From positions 2,108,001 to 2,172,000 of the forward strand of contig RQOL01000828.1 in NCBI GenBank assembly GCA_013076295.1: DNA of 64,000 bases, given 5' to 3'. The notes under the pieces are model-generated. The model searched no databases, was not told the DNA's origin, and worked only from the letters and a program-made list of their open reading frames with translations. The number at the start of each line of letters is the position of its first letter. Within the stretch, counting starts at the first letter, position 1. Positions 9,730 through 19,674 of this stretch are shown piece after piece. This DNA comes from Sanderia malayensis (Eukaryota; Cnidaria; Scyphozoa; Semaeostomeae; Pelagiidae). A program made the translations under genes and the position numbers.

Positions 9730-12220
9730 TTATGATAGCTTTACTGCATGCATTTTCTTTGCAACACCATGTATGTAGAAGATGTCTGGTCGCTTGTCAG
9801 GATCAGGATTAATGCATAGATTCACTAGGCTTCGAAGCTGGAAAATATTGAGGGCAACGTAAATATTATTACTCAATTAAATGCCCCCGTAAATAGATGC
9901 CTCTCTCAAATAAACACCCCACCCTAAAAGGCACTGGAAGCAATCAATGTCTGGGGCATTCAATTGAGAAAATACAGTTACTATCGGCTTGAAATAACAT
10001 CTAGACACAAGAAACAGATCTGATCCAAGTCTACAAACACAATTAGATTGTAATCAATAAAAAATATATGGAAAATAGTTTGCTTGGTATTACCTCATCA
10101 GAATAGTATTCAGCAGGTAAAGGTGGATATTCACATTTCTCTATCTTTTGGCAAAGAGAATACAGATTCATTTTGTCACCATAAAATGGGGATTGCAGTG
10201 CAGCCATCTGTGAATAGAAATGAATACATTTAGACAATGTCAACATCAAGTTAAACTGTTTAAAAATGAAGTTAAATTTCTGCAAAAGAGAAACTATGAC
10301 CAACCTCATACAAAAGGCAACCCAGTGACCAGATATCTGATTTGAAATTATATCCATTTTCGTGAATTCTCTCTGGAGACATATAATAGGGTGTTCCAAC
10401 TAGAAAAAGGAGATAGGATCAAGATTTTGATCTTCTCGAGATTATCATATGAATGTTTAGGTCATAGTAGACACAAGAGTAAATATAATAGTAGACAAAA
10501 TAGTAAATATAATAGTAGACACAACAGTAAACAACATAGTAGACACAATAGTATTGACTTACCCAGGGAATGAGCAGCAGTAGTTTTTGAGCTGAAATAT
10601 CTTCCTAATCCAAGATCGCCAAGTTTTACAACTCCATTGGCAGTTATGAAAACATTTGCTGGCTTAATATCTGAATAGAGAATAAACGTTTTCCGTCAAA
10701 GTGCTACAGATTATTGTGTAATATTGATAAATGTAAAACAGAGGATGATTTGTGCAGACCTCTATGCATAACTCTTCTGGAATGCATGTGCTCTAATGCA
10801 GCAGTAAGCTGGACAAAATATTTCCTGAAATGAAAAGAATGCAAATGAATACGAGATGTTAGGATAACTTGAATATGTAAATCAAATGATTCTGTAAAAG
10901 ATATGGAATAACACAAACAAGACCACATGCCATATAGTCTTTTCTGGTATAAGTCTTTTGTTTTTCTTGAAATGCTAACACAAAAATAAGGCATGCATTA
11001 GATTGATGAGGAAATAGTTGCTCTTCTAATGTATGATTGTATAATTAGTTAACAAAAACTGCACAATTAGTAGCAATTGCATAATTAATAAAGAGTCATA
11101 ATATATACCTTAATCATTTTTGATAAGTCACCGGCATCTGCAAGTTCTAATACAATATTCAGCTGCAAAAGTTCAGATGCAAATCAAACTTATTAAACAT
11201 TAACTAATGTGTAGCAGGTCTTGACGAGTAAAGGACTCACAAAAAGTAAAATATACGTACTTCGTTATTTTCAATGAATGATGCAAGGCATTTGATAACA
11301 TTAGGATGATTCAAGGACTACAACAAAAAATGGCCAAGTTTATACCCATGTTCACGATGCAATTTGATCAGTCAGTAAAGAGGGGTTTTGACTTGACATG
11401 ATGATGCATATTGATAGTTCCAATTCACCTTCAATAATTCAATTTCTTTGATGCAGTCACTGCGGGCTTTGTGGTCCATAATTTGGAAGATCTAGAATAA
11501 GTCGCACATAATCATAATATAATTCAACTAAATTGACATGAAGCACACTCTGAGGTTTTATACATATGACATAAAATCTCTTTAAGACATGGATTTACCT
11601 GAATTTTTTTCAAAGCAACTGTTTCATTGTCAACTAGAACCTTTGCTCTATAAACCTCTGAAAATTGACCTTTTCCAATTTTCTTCTCGATGTACAAGTT
11701 TGATAACGAGTTGTACTTGCTTTCATCATGAGTTGGAATCCCTGAGACAAATTTGATTTGCTTATTATTGACAGGCATATCAAAATACATATATCATTCC
11801 TATAATTGATATATTTTGTTGTATTTAAATCATATGCCGCAGTTAAAATCGTCCATTGCGTTTCTGAATTCTTCCTTATTAAATATTGAACGAGCAATCT
11901 TAGGTTGACAGGTGGTTCAATTGTACAAAATTAGATTCAGGGAAAATTATGTTTGTTATATTTCAGTTTACCTGCTGATGAATCCAGCAACACACATTAC
12001 CTTCTGTCTGAAATTTTACTACCATATCGGTAGAGAAACGTTGTTTTCTTGTTATTTACATATAAAATCTTGTTTTTCAAAGGGATTTTAAGGCGATAAG
12101 TTAATACATTACATCACAACTTTACTTAATCCAATGAAATATAAAACATCGATTACAATCATTAATTCCTGGAACATTTAGGCTCTATTATAGATAAACT
12201 ATGCACTCACCGTCATCCAT
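9730..12220 (-). CDS. NEK6/7: NIMA-related kinase, NEK6/NEK7 type
   Basis: Serine/threonine kinase of the NEK6/7 group, which acts downstream of NEK9 in mitotic spindle and centrosome function. Eleven exons: 12220-12211, 11741-11599, 11491-11429, 11317-11261, 11162-11109, 10974-10931, 10824-10760, 10670-10563, 10399-10305, 10207-10094 and 9837-9730. They give 286 residues, slightly shorter than human NEK7 (302) through a short N-terminus. Visible motifs are the glycine loop GKGQFSEV (26-33), the VALK lysine (48), HRD (144-146), DLG in place of DFG (164-166, as in NEK6/7), [20 protein letters not shown] and [18 protein letters not shown]. The first coding exon carries only three codons plus one base. 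The intron starting at 10930 appears to use a GC donor. The catalytic residues are intact. Confidence 0.95.
9880..9985. mobile_element. Degenerate MITE fragment in NEK intron
   Basis: Contains ATGCCCCCGTAAATAG, AAACACCCCACCC and GGGGCATTCAATTGAG, resembling the internal and terminal parts of the TACCGTATTTCCTCGA-type elements at 14911 and 20218. The ends are decayed. Confidence 0.4.
10451..10555. repeat. Intronic minisatellite in the NEK gene
   Basis: Imperfect units of about 12-25 bp built on AGTAGACA and AGTAAATATAAT repeat through this stretch. It lies in an intron and does not touch an exon. Confidence 0.75.
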
Positions 12221-12871
12221 TGCTGAAGTTTGTAAAATTTTATTCCAAGCTTTTGTTGAAAGTCAAATTATTGGCTCCTCGGTGTTGTAGAAAGGAATCG
12301 CCGCAAATTTAGTTCCTCAAACACTTCTTAGGCCCTTCTCTTTGGCTCAAAAAAATTTCTTGACATAGGTTGTGTTGTGAAATCCTTTACATCAACAGAA
12401 TTTCTGCTATTGCGAGATTCTTTTACTTGCACATCTCTCTCCTCGTCGCAAAACACAGGTATATGGAATATTTAGAAGTCGAAGAAGTAATCAATAGACA
12501 AGAAAAACATCAGACAAAATTACCTTGCCGACGACAGAAGGACGAAATCAAAACATTGTCAGTTTTCTTTGCACAGCACACAGACAGACAGGAAGCAAAA
12601 CAGGGTTCCAGATCTCTCAATGCACAGCTGGTGACGTAAGTAAAAAAACTTGTCCCAGAAAAAGCGAAACAATCTCACGGGAAAAAATATAAAAAATGCC
12701 ATATAGGAACATAAAATCAGAAATATAAAAACAAGAATTTAGAATATATGTGACTTTAACAGCTATAAGAATACACGTGATGATAAACAAAGTTAAAATG
12801 AAAATAACTTTGGCAGCAAAAATACATAGTTAAATAACAAGTAATGAGAAAGTTCTAGTGATAAATAGTCA
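12221..12871. other. Spacer: NEK 5' region and 3' region of the fusion gene
   Basis: The NEK upstream region meets the 3' end of the next minus-strand gene. The 89-codon plus-strand open frame at 12370-12639 lacks splice or family support and is left out. No other structure was seen. Confidence 0.5.
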
Positions 12872-15733
12872 TTAGCATTGCTTCTTGAAATAGCTTGGTA
12901 AATTGTCACTAGGTGGGATGGCTTGCAATCTCCATAGCTCTCTTTGGCTTGAAAAGGCAGCTCTGCCATGAAGAGTGGTGTAATTATTGACAAACACCTG
13001 ATCTCCTTGCTGATAATTATGGCAAAAGAAGAACCTTTCATCAAATACGATCTTTCTGAGTTCTTTATCCAAAACATCCATCGCTGCTTGGCGCTGCTCA
13101 TCGCTTGTCGTCTGCCAATGCTGCTGCGGGGACTCAGCTATCGTCTCTAGCTCCTGGCACTGCGGAGGAGGGAAATCAGGAGACGAACCAATCATTGACC
13201 AGTTGTGCTGTGAACTTAGAGGATGTTGCTGTTCGGACCACTGCTCCCACCACCTGAGTACGTGGTTGCCAGTCCAAGGACACACGTGTATGAGTGGATA
13301 TTCATAGACATTTCCACTGCCTCCAAAGTACAACTTTTTGCCATCGCTGCTCCCATTTTCTTCCCCAACGTCAATTGCTCCTGGTGAGGATGTTTGCTTT
13401 AATTTCGTCTCATAAGAAAGGACTGTTTTCTTCCACATTTCCCTCTTCTCTCCGTTCATCGCAAGAGCAACAGCGCGTGCGTCAACCATCGTTGTCCCTC
13501 CCTGACCTTCATCCGGACTTTGACGACAATACAACATGAACTCCCGGCAGATGAAATCTTCATAACGATGTTCAGCTTGGTTGACACCCATGTACTGAGG
13601 CGGTGCAGTCATATCGAAATGCAACGGTAGTCCCTCGTAGCTGTTCACGTATCCAATCATGTCTTCACTGGGCTTAATCTTGTGAATTGCACCAAACTGC
13701 CAGTGCACTATGCCATGTTCTGCAGCTCTGTGGTTTCTGTAGAAGTCCATCATCGCCTTTTCATCATTGAACTCTTCAAAACCCCGCAGAACAACAACGC
13801 CAAACTCTTTTATCATCGTAGTCATTGACTGTTTACTGATACAGTCGCTGCGCAGGAGGCGTGGCTTTGTTTTTCCTTCCACCATTGAAGACGTGGCATC
13901 TTGTGTCTGGGACTGGTTGTTGGTCAAAATAAGACCACAACTGGCCTTTATTAACTGCACATCGAACGACACCGCCTCTTTCTCGAACGAACTGGCTGCA
14001 TGTTGTTCTGATAAATACAACCGAATGTAGAACCAATCTTTGTCTTCAAATCGAACCTTCAGCAAAATGCAATCATCGGTTGCAGAAGCTGCAGCAACAA
14101 CCTTTGACTTCTGAGCAACCATAAATTCACCTGTTTTTGAATCGAAAACGACAACGTTGTGCCAAGGCGTGCGAAGAAAACCAGATGAAGGTGTTTCACT
14201 ACCTGCATTCTTGAAGAAGTCGATGGCGAATTTGCCAGACATCGGGTGATGGTTGTGCACGCTCAGTCTGATGTAATCTGTCAAGTGTGACTGGGATTTC
14301 AGAAACGCATCCAGAGCCACGCCTTGTGACATCATGCCTTTGGCAACACCTCCAATGTATTCCTTGGTCTTGTTGGCCTTTCGTGAGGCTGGCAAATTGT
14401 GCGCCAGGTCAGACAGCATGAATTTTTTCATCTGTGAGTACTTCATGAAAACCTCGGGCACCTCTGCGGCTGCGTCAAAGTTGTTGAGATACCGCTGACC
14501 ACCATATCTTTCGCCCAATACCTTCGAGATCTGTTCGCTTGGAACGTCTTTGAATTCCGGAAAGTCAGACAAAGAGATAAGTTTGATGACATCATCAGCC
14601 CCCAGGCCTCTAATCATGGTACGCAATCCTCCGTGATACGTATTGTATTGTTCTTCTGATACGCCGATGTATTGGTCAAACGTGTGATAATCAGACATGA
14701 TTGTTATGATGACACCGGGTGAATAGATGGCTTGGATCTTTCTGGCAGTGCTCAAAAGCAAACGAAGACCAAGAAATTCTGACATATCAGGACCACTTCC
14801 AAGAACCTTAAGCAAAAAAAGATCATACATCATAATGACTGAAGTAATATATGCAACATCATTCTTATTCTAGGACTTGAAGCAACACGCTTTCAGTCAT
14901 ACATGAGTCGTACCGTAAATCCTCGAATAAGCCCCCGGGGGACTTATTTGCAAAAACGAAATTTGAGCTGGATTATTGTTCAATATTAAAAAAAATAAAA
15001 ACTACACGATGCAGCCAATCAATAAAGTTATTATTGGTTTAAACTTGCTACTATTTGGGATTATTCGAGGATTTACGGTATCTCAAGTATGAATCTTTAA
15101 TTAGTCGTTAATTCGGTCTTGCACAACAGCTAAATTGAATCGTTTTCAATTAAACAATTATATATATATATATTCAATTACCTTGGTCTTCTGATTGGGG
15201 CTTTTGCACGGAAATCCAGGCAAGAAGAAGCTTATTGGCAAGCCTCCAATGACAAGATCAGAAACACGATTGAAGAGTAATCTAAAGTCTGCTTTGCTGT
15301 ACTGCTCCCCAAAACCGTACATCCAATCATTAAGAATCATATTGAAGAGAGTGACGGCCAGTTTTGCCTCTTTTATTCCGCGATCGACTAAATTGGACAA
15401 TTTCTGAACTGCTTCCTTGAGCTCAGTGGTGTCTTTAGTTGCCGTGGTATCCGATTTAATGCCATCGAGCAACTCCGTAAAAAATTTCTTACTGTTGGTA
15501 GATACTGTTCTCGACAGCCTACATGAACAAAAGTAAAGATAACGGTAAACACAACTGATAACTCTATTCCTAATGCTGAAACTTGCACTTAATTGTAAAA
15601 TGTTTGCGGTACTACTAGATAGCTACTTGGACAGCGAAAACGTATCGGAAGAAAACAGCACATAATTCACTTACTTTCTTTTTAAAGTATTCTCTTTCAT
15701 GAATACATCGGATGTTTCGTGAGATGTTGCCAT
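12872..15733 (-). CDS. Isocyanide synthase (DIT1/PvcA) - Fe(II)/2OG dioxygenase (PvcB/TauD) fusion
   Basis: Three coding exons (15733-15675, 15518-15182, 14806-12872) join in frame to 776 residues. The N-terminal half is a DIT1/PvcA domain. It starts near residue 113 with LPISFFLPGFPCKSPN, followed by VLGSGPD, IYSPGVIITIMSDYHTFDQY and, later, RLSVHNHHPMSGKF and TPWHNVVVFD. In bacteria PvcA-type enzymes make an isonitrile from tyrosine or tryptophan and ribulose 5-phosphate; yeast Dit1 belongs to the same family. The C-terminal part, from about residue 450, is a TauD-like dioxygenase with iron ligands H528-x-D530 and H745 (in TLHGRAAF) and Arg residues following for 2-oxoglutarate. Bacterial PvcB acts on the PvcA product, so the fusion would couple both steps. 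The substrate is unknown. The start at 15733 has a good context (ggaaATGGCA). The ATG at 14833 is rejected because a splice acceptor at 14807 joins the reading frame upstream. The 1.9-kb last exon is far longer than exons of most neighbours. Confidence 0.9.
14911..15080. mobile_element. Short MITE in intron of the fusion gene
   Basis: 170-bp element with near-perfect terminal inverted repeats: TACCGTAAATCCTCGAATAA at the left and the reverse complement ending CGAGGATTTACGGTA at the right. TA at both ends suggests a Tc1/mariner-type target site. No coding capacity. Confidence 0.75.
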
Positions 15734-15990
15734 TTCCAATCGATACTAAAACAAAAAAAATGCAAGTAAAAATTATATACATTTTGATTAAAAATAAGCC
15801 GGGAGGCAATCATGAAAACTAAGAAGCAGAAACCTAAAAATATTAAAAACCAAAGCACTTACTTGTTCAAAGCAGTGACAGCTCAACCTTCACAGCAAAC
15901 TTGGTCGCTTAGTGTTCTTTTTCTTGTCTCACCTTGGGCTGTATCTTTGTATGTTTGAGCTAACATAGCTAGAGCCTCGATTTATATAGC
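15734..15990 (-). promoter_or_regulatory. Promoter and 5' UTR of the fusion gene
   Basis: A minus-strand TATA box, GCTATATAAA, lies at 15981-15990. A likely non-coding first exon runs from about 15957 to 15863 and ends at CAA|GTAAGT. A UTR intron ends at the acceptor ttgttttag, and the second exon starts at 15745, twelve bases before the ATG. These signals suggest a regulated, properly spliced animal gene and not bacterial contamination. Confidence 0.7.
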
Positions 15991-16491
15991 ATAAGGCTCC
16001 TCTGGAAAATGACCCCGCAAACAATCTTCATTGCTAAATTTCCACATCTTCCCTCTAATCACCCACGTATAGCACATCGTAATTACGTCAACATTCTTGC
16101 TTCATAAAGTTACAGACATTACGTCTTCTTGGCTATTTCCGAGATGGTCAAGACATTAGAGATCAAACTATTTCTGATTGCCTTTGAATTGAAAACGCAT
16201 CAAGTAATGGCAACGAAAGGAAAGAAAACGACACACAAAGTTCATCCAACTTACGTCAGTACTCTTTCATTAACCAATTGACCTGACAAGTATTACGTGG
16301 TGCTGGTTAAACGATTTAAGTATCCAGTTACAGTCATTGAGATTCAAAAGCACGGAAAAAGTTGGTATTCGCCAATCGCCTTTGTGTTGCACAACACCCA
16401 CCACCCACCTCCTCACAACAAAATAAAACCAACCCACCTTGATAACTCCATAGTTACCATGTATACAACCTCGATCTGGTTCTTGATAGTT
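15991..16491. other. Spacer between two tandem minus-strand genes
   Basis: Upstream region of the fusion gene and 3' flank of the small lipidated-protein gene. The 72-codon plus-strand frame at 16297 has no support. No repeats or RNA genes recognised. Confidence 0.5.
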
Positions 16492-19400
16492 TCACGTGTC
16501 CATATCTTCGAATGAATTTGTCCGACTGTTAGGACTGATGATTATTTGTATTTTGTTGCGACCATTGCTGTTTGAAAAACATTCGTTACTAGGTACATCG
16601 TCTTGACTCACGATACCTTTTTGTTGCTGGAGGGAACTCGCAACTTCCTCGTTCTTTTTCTTATTAACCATTTCGTCATCCGTTCCACTGGTTTCGCAAG
16701 TTGCTACAATAAAAAAGTACTTGCGTATAAGTGCTTGTTATTAGTTTGGCATGCGTTATAGATTCACCAAGTCGTTATGAAAAAAACCCGTACAGATTAA
16801 AATTTTCATTACATTAAAGCATAAAATATAGTCGATGGACTCTATATTGAAAATAGAAGCTTTAAAGCCCAATACACCTAGTTATTTTGCATTATTTATT
16901 CCCAAAATAACCCGGCTGGAATAAACAACACAATATTGCAACGTGTATGCGTGCGTTCTACTTTCCATTCTACATTCCATTCTATATTCAATAAATCCAT
17001 TAATTTGAGCACTGTTTGACTTTAATATGGGGGCATGGTTGATATAGGGCATTTAAATGAGTTTGAAATAACCCTGGTTTGTACAATTCTGAGTTTCGTA
17101 AGTATTTTAATATTCATTTATACACAGGTATACAGCGTGAGGTTGATTTGAGATAACCACGCGAAGAACGTGAAAACATTTTTGTTCATTCATAATTTTG
17201 CTTAAAGACATGCTTGACAAGATTGTTGTAATTTCTCTTTCTGATTGGAATGTTAATGTTGACGACAGTTGTTAATGTCCGTACTTACTAAAACGCGGAA
17301 CGACCCAAAACGACCCACAACGACCCAAAACCACCCAAAACCACCCAAAACGACCCACAACGACCCACAACCACCTCATAGCAACCAACCACCAACAACC
17401 ACCTCTTTGAAATTTTTAAAGAAATACATATTTTAGGGATGTAATTTTATAATTGCGTCAGTATAAATTGTATCATGTCTGTGTTATTATATTAGAAGTA
17501 GAATCATATTCGTATGATTGATCTCAAGCAAGCAACATCTCTCATTCTCTTGAGTACGTTAAGTGTTAAAATAATGATAAAATAAAAAATAAAAAATTAA
17601 TCGGAGAAACTTTCGCGGGAAGAAACTTTTGCGATTTTCGCGCTTTTGGCCAAAATTCGTGAAAGTATATTGCGCGAAATTTTCTAAAATATGAAATTCG
17701 CGAAAGTTTATTCTCGCAAAACTCCGATTTTGCTTAAAACGCGAAAGTTAATGCGTTTTTTCGCCTCGCGAAAGTTTCTTCCCGCGAAAGTTTCTACCTT
17801 TACCTGCTTTACTTACCCAGCCACGTTACAGGGGAATTTTGAGGAAATATTGAATTTTATCATGTTATCATTTCTTGATTTCACGTTGTTTTGCCCCTAA
17901 ATATCTGATATAATGTTTAAGTTGTAATTTTCGGGTCGTTTTGGGTGGTTATGAGGTGGTTGTGGGTGGTTTTGGGTCGTTGTGGGTCTTTTTGGGTCGT
18001 TTTGGGTGGTTATGAGGTGGTTTTGGGTGGTTTTGGCTCGTTGTGGGTGGTTTTGGGTCGTTGTGGGTCGTTCCGCGTTTTAGTAAGTACGGTTAATGTC
18101 GACAAGACAAAAATAAAGATTGTTCGCAATAAGAATCGTAAATTACAAGAATTTGTTTGGAAAATCATGGAAAATAAAGGGATATGATGTGAAGATTTGT
18201 TAAACACCTTGGTGCCACTTTCAAATCTAACAGATTTTTTGCGAGCTATCATAGAAAAATCTGGTAATCATACTGTGCTCTTTAATCGCAAAGTTGGACA
18301 GAACGTACATCTGATTAATTAATTTAGAGCAATCGCTAACGTACTCGCCAGATTTTAAATTATGAAGGTTGAGTAGGTAATTTTTACTCCCCCAAAGAAA
18401 AATTTCTAGCGACGCCTCTAACAACTTACGTATAGAAACCGGAAGATTTCAGATTTCTTTTGGATCCATGCATCGGGGACTAACCACCCGGAAAGAGGAA
18501 TGCGCGCGCACGATGACTGTGTATTGAACTGCGAAACATATCATGGTATACCAAAATATGGAGTTCAAAACACACACCACCAAATTTGTAAAATTATAGT
18601 TTGGTTGTGGTGCTAAATTTGGAGCAATTTATCAGGAGCAAGTTCTTTGTAATTAGATAACCTTCCGTCAACAATAGATTTGTATTTGGTTATCATGTAC
18701 ATGTATTTTATGACAAAGTGCTTTAAGACCCTACGATATAAACAAATTCTGTGGGGTCATTTCACACGTGAAAAGCGAGTTCACTACATTTGTAATACTA
18801 CGTACTTTGAAAGTTGTTAATCGACGCATTAGAAAGCTTTCGTTGTTTTAGTTTTTCTGCCTCGAGAATGGCCATCACACTGGCTCTACGCGCGCGTTCT
18901 TTCGCGTTTGCCTCGCGCCTTCTGCGGGCATCTTCGATTGACATTTCACTGTTCTTTCCATGCTTCTCCTCTGAAACAAACACAAGATTAGCTGATGCCA
19001 AATATAAAACAAAACAATTAACGAAGATTTGGATTGTACTGTAACCCTGTAACATTATACACGAAATTTTTGATTAGGTTTTGAAGACCAAGAACGACAA
19101 GAAAAGTCTTATTAGCGAACTTTAATCTCAATCGACCGCGGTGAATAAATTCGACGCAGGTTTCATGAAATAGCAGGTCAACGCTTAGAATTTCTGTGTA
19201 CACAGATTACTGACACGTGGATATTTGTGAATTGTGTCACTGATCAAAGGCAGATTAAGTAGGTCAATGAAAAGTATTTCATTTTCAACAGACTTTTTCG
19301 GAGACAGAAAATGATACCCATTCAGCAAAATATTTTTGGAACTGTCTCACGTAGCTAATTAAAAAATGCCCCTGCTAGAATTAAAACTTTGAAAAATTAC

Positions 19401-19674
19401 ACCGAGTACTGCACGCCATAAAATCACGTTGTTAATATACTACTACATTATATCAGTGCATTTACTATGCTCATGCGTGCATGCATTCAGTTGTGGTGGC
19501 AATCCAGTCAGAGTAGCTCGGTGGTTGCAAACTAGAGCACAATGCAATGCAGTTAATTTGAGATGAACATCATAGGGAGACAGAGAGATAGTGTTGCCAT
19601 GATGCCATGAGGTATGTCTTACCCTTTATACTCAGGTGGTTGTCATTGAGCTGTGAACTGCTTCCGCAACCCAT
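16492..19674 (-). CDS. Small, probably N-myristoylated/palmitoylated protein of unknown function
   Basis: Three exons (19674-19623, 18970-18806, 16703-16492) join in frame to 142 residues. The protein begins MGCGSSSQ, the classic context for N-myristoylation of Gly2 with palmitoylation of Cys3, so membrane anchoring is likely. Residues about 25-65 form a highly charged Arg/Lys/Glu-rich helix (SIEDARRRREANAKERARRA) with possible phosphorylation sites (KLSNAS). The C-terminal third is polar and likely disordered, ending SFEDMDT. All junctions are GT-AG and keep frame. I do not recognise a family. The long second intron (2.1 kb) carries a transposon. Confidence 0.7.
17280..18091. mobile_element. 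Foldback DNA transposon with 9-bp target-site duplication
   Basis: 812-bp element in an intron. Perfect terminal inverted repeats start CGTACTTACTAAAACGCGG and continue as long arrays of CGACCCAAAA / CCACCCAAAA units (left 17299-17400, mirrored at about 17935-18072). GTTAATGTC is directly repeated on both sides (17271-17279 and 18092-18100). No transposase. A 9-bp duplication with long repetitive termini fits a non-autonomous Mutator-like foldback element; the superfamily is inference. Confidence 0.85.
17603..17797. repeat. Nested inverted repeat inside the foldback element
   Basis: GAAACTTTCGCGGGAAGAAA on the left is mirrored by TTTCTTCCCGCGAAAGTTTC on the right, with further CGCGAAA repeats between. 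It probably marks a second element inserted in the first. Confidence 0.75.

Noticed and set aside
14807..14833. ATG at 14833 as the start of a 653-residue dioxygenase/synthase protein
   Set aside because: A splice acceptor at 14807 joins in frame to an upstream exon that supplies the conserved FPCKSPN part of the DIT1/PvcA domain, so the ATG is intronic.
12872..15733. Bacterial contamination as source of the fusion gene
   Set aside because: It has GT-AG introns, a spliced 5' UTR and a TATA box, an intronic MITE of a family found elsewhere in the window, and animal genes on both sides.
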